Assembly: GCA_016715205.1 (NCBI GenBank)
Contig: JADKBC010000001.1
Coordinates: forward strand, 186,001-250,000
Direction: 5' to 3'
DNA length: 64,000 nt
Source: Holophaga sp.
Lineage (GTDB): Bacteria > Acidobacteriota > Holophagae > Holophagales > Holophagaceae
Made by a program: the position numbers and the translations under genes. The notes under the pieces are model-generated. The model saw only the letters and a list, made by a program, of their open reading frames with translations. It was not told where the DNA came from and did no database searches. This document shows, one piece after another, positions 43,577-52,921 of this stretch; position 1 is the stretch's first letter, and every line of letters starts with the position of its first letter.

Positions 43577-43879
43577 TCAGGGTTTGCAGACCTTGCAGGC
43601 CTTGAAGCCCGCCTTTTCCGCCTCGGCCTTGGAGGCGAAGGTGGTCTTGTTTTCAGCTTTCATTTTTGCGGCCATCTTGCAGTCGGCCTTGTGAAAGGTC
43701 TTGGAATCCTTGTTACCGAGAATGGCACCGGTGGCAGGCGCAGCCTTGGCGTCAACCTTAGGGGCCGGTGCGGGGGCTACCTTGGCGGGAGCAGGGGCAG
43801 GCTTCTTGGCATCCTTGACCGGGGCCTGGGCAAAGGCCAGGGTGCTGGCAAGCAGTAGGGCGGTGGCGAGCAGTTTCAT
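43577..43879 (-). CDS. Small exported protein with Cys-x-x-Cys end
   Basis: The 100-residue protein starts at ATG 43879 behind GGAGG with a signal peptide (LLATALLLASTLAFAQA). A proline/alanine/lysine linker follows, then a 45-residue domain: ILGNKDSKTFHKADCKMA and KAEAEKAGFKACKVCKP. This domain, with one cysteine, a histidine and CxxC at the end, resembles the Ada-type metal-binding module often found at the ends of exported nucleases and lipoproteins. It probably binds zinc (inference). Confidence 0.65.
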   Translation of the reverse strand: MKLLATALLLASTLAFAQAPVKDAKKPAPAPAKVAPAPAPKVDAKAAPATGAILGNKDSKTFHKADCKMAAKMKAENKTTFASKAEAEKAGFKACKVCKP

Positions 43880-43935
43880 GGCGGACCTCCCGGGAAGTAG
43901 TTCGGCGCCCAGACTGAACCGCTCCGAAGAAAGCG

Positions 43936-45534
43936 TCAAGCCTCCAGGGCGGCAGCCGGGCTAAAACGGGGAGGCCGACGGGCCTTGGTGCGTTGTTCAA
44001 AGGCATAGGCCAGCTTCAGCAGCGTGGTTTCGCTCCAGGCTCTGCCGAAAAAGCTCAGCCCCACGGGTAGTCCGAACACGAAGCCTGCGGGGACCGTGAT
44101 GTGCGGCGTTCCGGCCACGGCCGCGAAACTGGAGCAACTGAACCCGAACGCGTCCCCATTGATGGGATCCGTGAGCCAGGCCGGACTGCCCGTGGGTGCC
44201 ACGAGGGCGTCGAGCTTGTGCGTGTCGCACAGGCTGTGGATATTCAGCCGGGCCTGACGACACGTGTCCAGGGCCTTCAGGTAGTGTGCGTCCGTAAGTG
44301 GACCCTTGGCCTGGGCCTGGATCAGCAGCTCCTGGCCGAAATAGGCCAGTTCCTGGACCGCATGCTTGTCATTGAAAGCAATGAGGGCGGCAAGGTCCTT
44401 CACTGCACCACCGCGGGCCCCCAAATAGGCGTTGAGACCCGCTTTGAATTCAAAAAGCAGGACCTCGAATTCGGCGTCGTCGTACGCGCTGGATTTCAGC
44501 TCCACTTCCACCACCGTGGCCCCACCGGCTTTCAACGCATCGAGGGCAGGCCGAAGGGCGGCATCCACGTGCGCATGCTGTCCCAGCAGATTCTTGATCA
44601 CGCCGAGCCTGGCACCTTGGAGACCCTTGGGATCCAAGGCCAGAGTGTAGTCCCGGGATAGTTGGCGGGTGGCTTCCTCCGTGGCACGATCCCGGGGGTC
44701 GGAGCCGGCAATGGCGGTGAGGAGGATGGCCGCGTCGCGCACGGTGCGGGCCATGGGGCCTGCCGTGTCTTGCGAATGGGAAATGGGAATGATGCCGGTG
44801 CGGCTGACCAGACCGACCGTGGGCTTGAGCCCCACGATGCCATTGGCATTGGCGGGGCTCACGATGCTGCCATCGGTTTCCGTGCCGATGGCCGCGGCGC
44901 AAAGGCTGGCCGCCACGGCCACCGCGCTGCCCGAGGAGGAGCCCGAAGGATTTCGGTTCAGTGCATAGGGATTGCGGGTTTGCCCGCCCCGGCCGCTCCA
45001 CCCACTGGTACTCCGCGTTGAGCGCAGATTGGCCCATTCGCTGAGATTGGTCTTGCCGAGAATCAGGGCGCCCGCCTCCCGTAGTTTCTGAACAACGAAG
45101 GCATCCCGGCTGGGCGCGGGCGCATCAACCAAGGCCAGAGAGCCAGCGGTGGTTTTCATGCGGTCGGCGGTGTCGAGATTGTCCTTCACCAGCACGGGAA
45201 TGCCGTGCAGGGGGCCCCGAGGCCCTGCCTTTTGGCGTTCCTGATCCAGCGCGACGGCCAAGGCCATGGCGTCGGGATTCAGCTCGATGACGGCATGCAG
45301 CGCCGCACCAGCACTGTCGAACGAACCAATGCGGGCAAGGTATTTGGCAACCAGATCCTGGCTGGACCAACGGCCCGCTTCCAGGCCCATCCGCAGTTCA
45401 TCCAGGGTGGCTTCTTCCGGAGAAAAGGCCGTTGCGGGCGGGGCACCCTGGGCGGGGTGTCGGGCCATCAATGTCGCCGCCCCCGCGGCCAGTCCAGTGG
45501 CAAGGAAACTGCGACGGTCGAGGGCATGGGACAT
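43936..45534 (-). CDS. Exported amidase (Tat signal)
   Basis: The 532-residue amidase-signature enzyme starts at ATG 45534 behind CCGGAGG. The twin-arginine signal DRRSFLATGLAAGAATLMA directs export of the folded protein. The catalytic triad Lys in IPVLVKDN, cis-Ser in NPSGSSSGSAVAVAASL and nucleophile Ser in GTETDGSIVSPAN are all present. Amidases of this family hydrolyse C-N bonds in diverse amides and peptides; substrate unknown. It ends 56 bp before the small exported CxxC protein on the same strand. Confidence 0.9.
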   Translation of the reverse strand: MSHALDRRSFLATGLAAGAATLMARHPAQGAPPATAFSPEEATLDELRMGLEAGRWSSQDLVAKYLARIGSFDSAGAALHAVIELNPDAMALAVALDQERQKAGPRGPLHGIPVLVKDNLDTADRMKTTAGSLALVDAPAPSRDAFVVQKLREAGALILGKTNLSEWANLRSTRSTSGWSGRGGQTRNPYALNRNPSGSSSGSAVAVAASLCAAAIGTETDGSIVSPANANGIVGLKPTVGLVSRTGIIPISHSQDTAGPMARTVRDAAILLTAIAGSDPRDRATEEATRQLSRDYTLALDPKGLQGARLGVIKNLLGQHAHVDAALRPALDALKAGGATVVEVELKSSAYDDAEFEVLLFEFKAGLNAYLGARGGAVKDLAALIAFNDKHAVQELAYFGQELLIQAQAKGPLTDAHYLKALDTCRQARLNIHSLCDTHKLDALVAPTGSPAWLTDPINGDAFGFSCSSFAAVAGTPHITVPAGFVFGLPVGLSFFGRAWSETTLLKLAYAFEQRTKARRPPRFSPAAALEA

Positions 45535-45583
45535 GGAACCTCCGGCAGGAACGGGCACGGGATGAACGGCGGCTGGGCTGGGA

Positions 45584-46864
45584 TCAGGCCTGGGGTTCGG
45601 CGTCGTTGCTCAGGCCAAATCGGTCGAAGCTCCAGAACAGGAGACTGAGGACGATGGCGACGACAGTGCCCAGGGCCATCCCCTTGAGCTCCACGGTGCC
45701 CAATTTGACAGCGGCGCCACTGATGCCGCTGATGAGCACCACCGAGGTGAGGATCAGGTTGCGGGATTTCGTGTAGTCGACCTTGCGTTCAATGAGCATG
45801 CGAATACCGGCGGCGGCGATGACACCGAATAGCAGGATGCAAACGCCACCCATCACGGGCACGGGGATGCTGCGGATGACGGCCGCGAGCTTGCCAGAGA
45901 AGGACACCAGGATGGCGATGATCGCCGTACCACCGATGACCCACACGCTGTAGACCTTGGTGATGGCCATGACACCAATGTTTTCGCCATACGTTGTGTT
46001 GGGTGTGGCGCCACAGAACCCCGACAGCACGTTGGAAATACCATCACCCAGCAACGAACGGTGCAAACCGGGGTCCTTGATCAGATCTCGACCCACGATA
46101 TTGCCCGTTACCACCAGATGCCCCACATGCTCGGCCAGTACCACCAGGGCTGCAGGCAGGATGATGAGGATGGCCTGAAGCTTGAAGGTGGGTGCATAGA
46201 GGGTGGGCACCTGGAACCAGGGCGCCACATGCACGGCGGAAAGGTCCACCACCCCCAGGCCCAGGGCCAGAAGATACCCTGCGATAACCCCCAGCAGCAC
46301 CGGAATCACCGCCAAAAAACCACGCAGCAGCACAGAGGCGAGAATGGTTACCGCCAGGGTCGCCAGCGAAATGATCAGGGCGTGATGCACGGACATCCCC
46401 AGCACGGCGGGGCCTGTGGTGAGGCCCGCCATGTTGGTCGCCACGGGCGCCAGCTCCAGGCCAATGATCGCCACGATGGCACCCATGGCAGCAGGGGGAA
46501 AGATGATGTCGATCCATCGCGTACCTGCCACCCGCACCACCTGGGACAGTAGAATGAAGAGGAGCCCGAACACGACGAAGCCACCCTGGGCAGCACCATA
46601 GCCCAGGCCCGCTGCCATCACCGCAAACACCGGCGAGATGAAAGCGAAACTCGATCCCAGATAGGCGGGAATGCGGCCCTTGGCGACGAACAAGTAGATG
46701 AGCGTACCCACACCATTCATCAGCAGGCAGGTGGCGGGGTTCACCTTGAAGAGGAAAGGCACCAGCACCGTGGCGCCAAACATGGCAAAGAGGTGCTGCA
46801 GGCTCAGGGGAATCGTCTGAAGAATGGGAAGACGTTCCTCAACGTCGATGGTGCGGCGCGCCAT
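45584..46864 (-). CDS. uraA: Uracil permease, NCS2 family
   Basis: The 426-residue protein has about 14 membrane segments and the NCS2 opening LQHLFAMFGATVLVPFLFKVNPATCLL. The core motifs LAEHVGHLVVTGNIVGRDL and GFCGATPNTTYGENIGVMAIT are characteristic of UraA/PyrP uracil:proton symporters. AGAGGT precedes the ATG. pyrR and pyrB, the other pyrimidine genes here, are 11.5 kb away. The 272 bp upstream of it hold no other gene that I can support until the small protein at 47137. Confidence 0.92.
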   Translation of the reverse strand: MARRTIDVEERLPILQTIPLSLQHLFAMFGATVLVPFLFKVNPATCLLMNGVGTLIYLFVAKGRIPAYLGSSFAFISPVFAVMAAGLGYGAAQGGFVVFGLLFILLSQVVRVAGTRWIDIIFPPAAMGAIVAIIGLELAPVATNMAGLTTGPAVLGMSVHHALIISLATLAVTILASVLLRGFLAVIPVLLGVIAGYLLALGLGVVDLSAVHVAPWFQVPTLYAPTFKLQAILIILPAALVVLAEHVGHLVVTGNIVGRDLIKDPGLHRSLLGDGISNVLSGFCGATPNTTYGENIGVMAITKVYSVWVIGGTAIIAILVSFSGKLAAVIRSIPVPVMGGVCILLFGVIAAAGIRMLIERKVDYTKSRNLILTSVVLISGISGAAVKLGTVELKGMALGTVVAIVLSLLFWSFDRFGLSNDAEPQA

Positions 46865-47136
46865 GGGTACCTCTCTGAACCGGATCCTGGGTGCGGCAGC
46901 CAGGAGATCTGGCGCCTGGTTTCAATTTCCCGCACCGGATATCCGGCAGGGCTGATGGGTTGAAGACAGGATCATTCTTTCTCGAATCCGGTCAGGGGCC
47001 CAATGGGATTTTCTTTTCACCGGAACCCGCTCGGACTGCCGTCTACTTCCAGCCCTTGGCCGATCCAGGCGGCTGGTCCGCCGATTTCCCCTGGAGCGGT
47101 TTTCCGTGCCGCCCATTCTGAGGAGCGGAGGTTCTC

Positions 47137-47334
47137 ATGGCCACCTTCATCCTTTGGCTGATCCTGCTGGTTTTCTGTTGGCCTTTGGCCATCCTGCTGC
47201 TGGTGCTCTACCCCCTGATCTGGCTGGTGCTCCTCCCGTTCCGGGTGGTGGGCGTTGCAGTTGAGGGTGTTTTCCAGATCGTAAAGGCCCTCTTTCTGCT
47301 TCCGGGAAGGTTGCTCAGCGGGGCGGCTCGCTAG
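47137..47334 (+). CDS. Small two-helix membrane protein
   Basis: The 65-residue protein is almost entirely hydrophobic: FILWLILLVFCWPLAILLLV and LIWLVLLPFRVVGVAVEGVF suggest two membrane helices. GGAGG lies seven bases before the ATG. Its 3' end overlaps the end of the convergent TMEM175-like gene by 20 bp. No family recognised. Confidence 0.6.
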   Translation: MATFILWLILLVFCWPLAILLLVLYPLIWLVLLPFRVVGVAVEGVFQIVKALFLLPGRLLSGAAR

Positions 47335-47913
47335 GTTCAGTCGGGTCCAGCACGCTCTCGATGCGCCGATCGGGAATGAGCCACAGGAGCGCCACGAGCA
47401 CATAGAGCGCATCGGAAACCCATTCGTAAATGAAGGCGGTGGGAATGGCGGTTAGGTATAGCAGCAGCGAAACCTTGCCCTTCCAATCCTCGCCCACGGC
47501 AGCTTTCAGCAGGCTATGGCGGCCCTGAGAGGCGATGATCGTGCGCTGCAGCACCGTGTAGGCAATGGCAGCCATCAGGAGGATCAGCCCATACAAGGCG
47601 GTGGGCAGGGCCGACGCATGATGCTCGCCCAACCAGCCGGTTACAAAAGGAATCAGCGATAACCAGAAAAGCAGGTGCAGATTCGCCCACAGGATGGGGC
47701 CCGTCACCTTGCGGCAGGTATGCAGCATGTGGTGATGGTTATTCCAGTAGATGCCCAGATAGACAAAGCTCAGCAGGTAGCCGAGAAACACCGGGAGGAG
47801 GGGCTTCAGGGCCGCGAGATCATTCCGAGGGGTACTTTCAGTTCCAGCACCAGGATGGTGATGAGGATGGCGAGCACGCCATCGCTGAACGCTTCGAGTC
47901 GGCCCTTGCCCAT
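47315..47913 (-). pseudogene. TMEM175-like potassium channel, single-base frameshift
   Basis: The gene starts at ATG 47913 with MGKGRLEAFSDGVLAILITI, the diagnostic FSDGVxAI motif of TMEM175 proteins. It continues to ELKVP and then loses frame at a C-run (G-run 47829-47832 on the plus strand), where one base appears missing. The other frame picks up exactly where the family does: RNDLAALKPLLP, VFLGYLLSFVYLGIYWNNHHHML, then further membrane helices to the stop at 47315. Either a real pseudogene or an assembly error in the homopolymer. Confidence 0.82.
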
Positions 47914-47946
47914 GGTCGTGGTTCCCCGCGACCCAGCTTAACCGGG

Positions 47947-48768
47947 CTACTCCCAGAAACTCAGCAGCTCCACGTCGAAGACCAGCATGCCGGCGGGTTT
48001 CCCCCGCTCGCCGCGATAGGCCAGTTTCTCGGGGATCCAGAATCGGGTCTTTTCGCCCTTGACCATGAGCTGAATGCCTTCGGTCCAGCCACGGATGACT
48101 TCATCCAGGCGAAAACCCGAGGACTCTTTCCGAAGAATGGAACTATCGAACATCTTTCCATCCAGAGTCCAGCCGGTGTAGTGCACATAGACCTGGCTGC
48201 GGCGAGTGGGATGCTGGGTTCCGGTGCCCTTGCGCAGGGTGCGAAACACAAGGCCTGAAGAGGTCAGCCGCGCATCCGCAGGGGGCTGCGTCACATCCGC
48301 GGGGGCCTGGGTGGGGGGCAGGTCCACGGAGAGCAAATGCACATCCAGCACCAGATCCCCGGCAGGTCGACCCTTGGCCCCGCCGAAGGCCAGGGCCTCG
48401 GGGATCCACATCCGCCGGGTTTCGCCTTCGACCATGAGCTGCACGCCTTCCCCCATGCCCTTCATCAGGCGCTCCAGGGGCAGAATCAAGGGCTCTTCCC
48501 GGGGTAGGGTGCTATCAAATGCCTTTCCATCCAGAGTCCAGCCGGTGTAGTGGAGGGTGACGTAATCCTTGGCGGCGGCGTGCTTTTCTCCGGTGCCTGC
48601 CTGCAAGCACCGGGTTGCTAGGCCTGAAGGCGTTTTGATCGCGTCCGACGGTGGGGCGGTCAGATCCGCTGGGGCCGAAGGAGCCGTGGGCTTGGACGTT
48701 GTTGGAGGTACCGTGGCAGAGGAGAACGCGCAACAGAGGGCAGTGGGGAGGGCGAGGGGCGAGTGCAT
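47947..48768 (-). CDS. Exported protein with two FKBP-type peptidyl-prolyl isomerase domains
   Basis: The 273-residue protein has a short N-terminal signal-like segment. Two tandem FKBP domains follow (about 45-155 and 165-272), each with VTLHYTGWTLDGKAFDST or VYVHYTGWTLDGKMFDSS and an IPE-[AK]LA[FY]-type motif. FKBPs speed proline isomerisation and help fold exported proteins. The tandem arrangement in such a short protein is unusual. The two domains clearly arose by duplication: HYTGWTLDGK is identical in both. Confidence 0.85.
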   Translation of the reverse strand: MHSPLALPTALCCAFSSATVPPTTSKPTAPSAPADLTAPPSDAIKTPSGLATRCLQAGTGEKHAAAKDYVTLHYTGWTLDGKAFDSTLPREEPLILPLERLMKGMGEGVQLMVEGETRRMWIPEALAFGGAKGRPAGDLVLDVHLLSVDLPPTQAPADVTQPPADARLTSSGLVFRTLRKGTGTQHPTRRSQVYVHYTGWTLDGKMFDSSILRKESSGFRLDEVIRGWTEGIQLMVKGEKTRFWIPEKLAYRGERGKPAGMLVFDVELLSFWE

Positions 48769-48865
48769 GTTTGAGAATCCTGAAAGGGCTACGCCCGGGC
48801 TGAAACACAGCTCGAGTGGGGCGGGAAGCTGATTCTAGCAGGCGGAATTCAGGACTCCGCTGCGC

Positions 48866-50005
48866 TCAATCGCCCAAATAGTGTTCCGGTGCCAAGGGCG
48901 ACATGGGGCCTTCGCCGGCGTTCATGTGGCGGCGGATCATGCCTCGCACCAACCTTTGTAAAAAAGGACCGCGCTCAGGGTTCCAGCTGATGGCACTGGA
49001 GGCTTTCCATTCTCCCGCCAATTCAAAGAGGGCCGCACCGTCCAATGCTGTGCCGAGCAACAGGGTGGGGACCTTCCGCTGGGCGATTTCCATCAGCGTC
49101 TTGAGGCGGCGGCGTTCATCCAGGCCTGCGCCCCCCACGTGGAAGATCGCCAGGGATGGCTTGGAAAGCAGCGCCTCCTTCAAGGATTGGGCGGCGGGGG
49201 CCAGGCGCACCAGGGTCCGGATGCCATCCAGGGCGGCATTCAGATCGTGTTCCAGGTCAGGGTCAGCGCTGATGAGCAGGATGCTCAATTCAGGCAGGCC
49301 CGCCGCCGGGGAACCAGGTCGCAGGGCCAGTTCCATCCGCCGGGCAAGGCGATCCCGTTCCTCTTCCCGCCGCAGAAACACCCACCGTGAAAGGGGTTCT
49401 TGGAGGCTGGGGCCAAGCTGGGCCTGGTATTGGATTCCCACCGTGCGGCCCCGCAGATGACGCACCAGGGCCGAGGTCTGGATGCGGATCTCCTCGTTGA
49501 CGGGAATCGTCACCAGGATCTGATCGCCAGCATGCAGGGAACCCTCGGGCAGATCGCGATGGGCGTGGATCCGGGCCCCGGTGACGCTCAGGTCCAAGAG
49601 GGTCGCGGTGAAGAGATCCGATTTGGGCGTGCTGAAGGTGGCTTCCACCCGGCCGATGCGCTCCACGCGATAGGCTACCCGCTGATCATTTTCCTGCAAC
49701 ACCTTGGGAAGGGTGAGCCGCACCGTCCGGCGACCGTCCTGGAGGCCCAGGCCCAGCATCTGGACCGAAGCTTCCAGGAAACCCAGGCCCAGGGGGAACC
49801 GCATTTTCAGCGCACCGGTGTTGAGCCCGTAGACGGCATCATCCCGATCCATGGTGGCCAACACATGGAGTTCTTTGCCTTCGATGGCCACAAAACTGGA
49901 TTCAAACCGCAGGTAGGGCGTGGCCAGGATCACCAACTCCCGCCGGGTACAGGCCTGGGCCAGGAGTTCGTGAATCTCCTCGGCATTTTTGAGGGTGGTG
50001 GTCAC
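48866..50005 (-). CDS. PilZ-domain protein, leftward paralogue
   Basis: The 379-residue protein has a YcgR-like N-terminal domain (about 10-105). A PilZ domain follows (about 105-215) with the c-di-GMP motifs RVAYRVER (RxxxR) and LDLSVTGARI ([DN]xSxxG). The C-terminal domain (about 240-365) resembles a receiver in size and layout but has no clear phospho-acceptor. It is divergent from a close paralogue at 50103 with under 100 bp between. It is likely a c-di-GMP effector; its target is unknown. Confidence 0.8.
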   Translation of the reverse strand: MTTTLKNAEEIHELLAQACTRRELVILATPYLRFESSFVAIEGKELHVLATMDRDDAVYGLNTGALKMRFPLGLGFLEASVQMLGLGLQDGRRTVRLTLPKVLQENDQRVAYRVERIGRVEATFSTPKSDLFTATLLDLSVTGARIHAHRDLPEGSLHAGDQILVTIPVNEEIRIQTSALVRHLRGRTVGIQYQAQLGPSLQEPLSRWVFLRREEERDRLARRMELALRPGSPAAGLPELSILLISADPDLEHDLNAALDGIRTLVRLAPAAQSLKEALLSKPSLAIFHVGGAGLDERRRLKTLMEIAQRKVPTLLLGTALDGAALFELAGEWKASSAISWNPERGPFLQRLVRGMIRRHMNAGEGPMSPLAPEHYLGD

Positions 50006-50102
50006 GGAATCCTCCGTACCCTCCTTATCGTTCGGGGAAGGGGATACAGTTTAGGATCCACATCATGGATATGGGGATGAATACCGGGAGAGTGCTGCGC
50101 AA

Positions 50103-51206
50103 ATGAAGAAAATCATCGCTAAGACCGCAGAAGAGGTCCATCGGATCCTCGGCCTGGCCTGCGCGAACCGCGAATTGCTGATCCTCGCCACACCCTATCT
50201 CAGCTTTGAATCCACCTTCCTGGTGCAGGAGGACGGGGCGATCCACGCGCGAATCACCATGGGTACCGAGGCCGCCATGTACGGGCTGCGCAGCGAGGAT
50301 CTGCGCATTCGCTTTCCCCACGCCACCCGTTTTCTGGAAGCCAAGACCCGGCTCCTGGGCTTTGGAATGGTGGAAGGGCGGCGCAGCTTGCGGCTGGCCA
50401 TCCCCACCATCCTCATGGATGACGATCATCGGGGTGCCTACCGGGCCGAACGGGTGGGGCGTGTGGAAGTGAGCTTCAGCACCCCACGCTTCGATTTGCG
50501 CGGCGGCACCCTGGTGAACCTGAGCACCACCGGGGCCCGCATCCAGTCCTTTCAGGACAACCTGGAAAGCGATTTCAAGAGCGGGGACCCGATCCTGGTT
50601 ACCATCCCCCTCTCTGAAGAACTGAAGATCAACAGCCCGGCCCATGTGCGGTGGACCCATGGGCGGACGATGGGGCTCAAGTTCATCCCGACGCTGACAG
50701 ACCCGGTACTCACCCCCTTGTCCCGGTGGGTTTTTCAGCGCCGGGAAGAGGATCGTGAGCGTATGGAACGCCCCCCAAGCCTCGGCAACCCGGTTGCCAC
50801 GCCCAAGGAAAGCCGCCTGGTGCTGGTTTCCAGCTCCGGTGAACTGGAAACCAGCCTCCGGGATTACCTGGAAGGGCTTCCGCCCCTGGTGCGGATTGCC
50901 CCCACCATCGCAGCGTTGAAGGAAGTAGTGCCGAGCCATCCGACGATGCTGATTTTCCACATTGCGGGGCTGGGCCTGGATGAACGCCGCCGCCTGCGCG
51001 CCTTTGTGGACACCCTCGGCGCGCGCCAACCCTTTATCCTGCTTGGGGTGGGCGTGGAAGCTTCAGCGTTGATGGAATTGGGGTCTGAGCTCAAAGCCGC
51101 AGCAGCCTTTGTGTTCGGCCCCAAACCTGGTCCCTTTTTCAATCGGTTGATTCAAGGCATCCTGCGGCGCCATGCCGATGAGAGCGGACCCAAGGAATCG
51201 GCGTGA
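50103..51206 (+). CDS. PilZ-domain protein, rightward paralogue
   Basis: The 367-residue protein parallels the divergent gene at 48866 throughout, for example EEVHRILGLACANRELLILATPYL against EEIHELLAQACTRRELVILATPYL. PilZ motifs RGAYRAER and VNLSTTGARI are kept. The C-terminal pseudo-receiver again contains FHIAGLGLDERRRLRAF, matching FHVGGAGLDERRRLKTL. It overlaps the start of the radical SAM gene by 4 bp, so the two are coupled. Confidence 0.8.
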   Translation: MKKIIAKTAEEVHRILGLACANRELLILATPYLSFESTFLVQEDGAIHARITMGTEAAMYGLRSEDLRIRFPHATRFLEAKTRLLGFGMVEGRRSLRLAIPTILMDDDHRGAYRAERVGRVEVSFSTPRFDLRGGTLVNLSTTGARIQSFQDNLESDFKSGDPILVTIPLSEELKINSPAHVRWTHGRTMGLKFIPTLTDPVLTPLSRWVFQRREEDRERMERPPSLGNPVATPKESRLVLVSSSGELETSLRDYLEGLPPLVRIAPTIAALKEVVPSHPTMLIFHIAGLGLDERRRLRAFVDTLGARQPFILLGVGVEASALMELGSELKAAAAFVFGPKPGPFFNRLIQGILRRHADESGPKESA

Positions 51207-52849
51207 AGCCCCGGACCCTGTTGGTCTACAGCGCGCCCCGCAGTGGCTTCGGGGATGAATGGATGCGGTTTCTCCCCATCGGGTTGGGCTATCTGCAATC
51301 GGCCCTGAAGGAAAAGGGCCACGCCTGTCGATTGGCCAACCTGTCCGGGTTTTCCCGCAAGGATGCCCTGGCCTATTTCCGCAGCCAGGATGCCACGGTC
51401 ATCGGCATTTCCATGTTCACCTTCAATCGCAAGCGCAGCTTCGAGCTGCTGACCTGGGCCCGGGAAGCCTGCCCTGGTGCTGTGCTGCTGGCGGGTGGCC
51501 CGCACCCCACCCATCTGGCCGTGGAGGTATTCCAGGAATGCCCGGCCTTGGATGCCATCGTGAAGGGCGAAGGGGAATTGCCCTTGCTGGGGATCGTGGA
51601 CCGCATGGCCACCGCGCCGGGGACCGAACTCTGGAAGCGTACCCCGGGCTTGATCCTGCGGGATGGAGAAACCCTCAGCCAGAGTCCCCTTGAAGATCTC
51701 GATTCCATCGGTTTTCCCGCGGCTCATTTCGAGGCGGACTTTCTGGATGACGTGGGCCAGTTGGCCTACATCAGCACCAGCCGGGGCTGTCCCGCCACCT
51801 GCAATTTCTGCAACACGCCGGAATTCTGGGGCAGCTCGATCCGCTTTCGCAGCCCGAATTCCGTGTTGGCAGAGATCCGCCTGCTGCGCGAAAAACATGG
51901 CCTCACCTACACCAGCTTTCGGGATGACACCTTCACCGCCAACCGAGCTCGGGTCATGGAACTCATGCATCAGCTTCAGGACAGCGGGTTGCATCAACTC
52001 TGGAATTGCCAGAGCCGGGTGAACCTGGTGGACGAAGAGCGCCTGGTGGCCATGAAGCGCGCGGGCTGCGAATTCATGCAGTTCGGCGTGGAGCACGCCA
52101 GCGAGCGCGTGCTGGCCCTGCTGGATAAGGGCACCAACATGCGTCAGGCCCGCAAGGCCCTGGCCATGGTGCGCAAGGTGGGCATGAACCTGGGCGTGTA
52201 CCTCATCACTGGGATCCCCGGGGAAACCTGGGCGGACGTGGAAGAGAGCGCGGCGTTCCTGCGGGAAGTGAAGCCTCACGATGCGCAGCTTTCCCCCCTG
52301 GCGATCTATCCCGGAACGCGACTCTTCGACCAGTACCGGGCGGAAGGTCGGGTGGATCGTAATTTCTTCCGTGCCACGGGTGATGCCGAAGTGTTCGCCC
52401 GGGTGGATGCCCATACCGAACGGGCCTTGCGGCATCTTGAAACGGTGGCGACCCAGGTGAAGGCCAAGGCTACCTATACGCCGGCGGAATTCGCGGCGCA
52501 AAAAGAGTGGCTGGGATTCTGCGCGGTCACCAACCTGCTCTGTGGCGAAGCTGCGGAGGAAGCGGGTCGCTTCGGGGAAGCGGAGGCTGAGTACGCCGAA
52601 ATCATTTCGAAGGAACCCGGCAATTCCTGGGGCTTTCTCAAGCGGGCCCTGTTGCGCGATCAGCTTGGCCGGCGATCGGAGGCCCTGGCGGATCTGGCCG
52701 AGGTGCTGCGCCTGGCACCAGGCAATCCTGAAGCCTCCGGGTTGTGGGCGGAATGGTCCAAGGGCCACCGGAAAGCCAAAGGCAAGAGGCCCGCCCATGG
52801 TCCCTCCGCCGAAATGAAAGGCGCCGAAGCCTATTTCGAGCGACCCTAG
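51203..52849 (+). CDS. B12-binding-type radical SAM protein with C-terminal TPR
   Basis: The 548-residue protein starts at GTG 51203, overlapping the PilZ stop. Residues about 1-150 are a cobalamin-binding-like domain (VIGISMFTFNRKRSF, LLAGGPHPTHLA). The radical SAM domain follows with C196-x3-C200-x2-C203 (RGCPATCNFCNTP). The last 120 residues contain TPR-like repeats (AEAEYAEIISKEPGNSWGFLK). Such enzymes often do methylations or other radical steps; substrate unknown. Its last 57 coding bases lie in a 129-bp sequence repeated at 57219. Confidence 0.85.
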   Translation: MKPRTLLVYSAPRSGFGDEWMRFLPIGLGYLQSALKEKGHACRLANLSGFSRKDALAYFRSQDATVIGISMFTFNRKRSFELLTWAREACPGAVLLAGGPHPTHLAVEVFQECPALDAIVKGEGELPLLGIVDRMATAPGTELWKRTPGLILRDGETLSQSPLEDLDSIGFPAAHFEADFLDDVGQLAYISTSRGCPATCNFCNTPEFWGSSIRFRSPNSVLAEIRLLREKHGLTYTSFRDDTFTANRARVMELMHQLQDSGLHQLWNCQSRVNLVDEERLVAMKRAGCEFMQFGVEHASERVLALLDKGTNMRQARKALAMVRKVGMNLGVYLITGIPGETWADVEESAAFLREVKPHDAQLSPLAIYPGTRLFDQYRAEGRVDRNFFRATGDAEVFARVDAHTERALRHLETVATQVKAKATYTPAEFAAQKEWLGFCAVTNLLCGEAAEEAGRFGEAEAEYAEIISKEPGNSWGFLKRALLRDQLGRRSEALADLAEVLRLAPGNPEASGLWAEWSKGHRKAKGKRPAHGPSAEMKGAEAYFERP

Positions 52850-52921
52850 CTTCACAGGGTTCGCAGATCTCGATCATGTCCCGGAACATGGCTGCGGCGG
52901 TACCCATGGGCCCTGGTCCGC
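52793..52921. repeat. Left 129-bp direct repeat
   Basis: This stretch is repeated in the same direction at 57219-57348 with 8 substitutions and one 1-base gap (about 93% identity, counted by eye). It contains the end of the radical SAM gene and, on the minus strand, a stranded fragment of the end of the homoserine dehydrogenase gene (GPMGTAAAMFRDMIEICEP). The coding differences are synonymous. It marks the left edge of an inserted block. Confidence 0.9.

Noticed and set aside
46891..47121. 76-codon frame between uraA and the small membrane protein
   Set aside because: No ribosome site, no recognisable domain and shadow-like composition.
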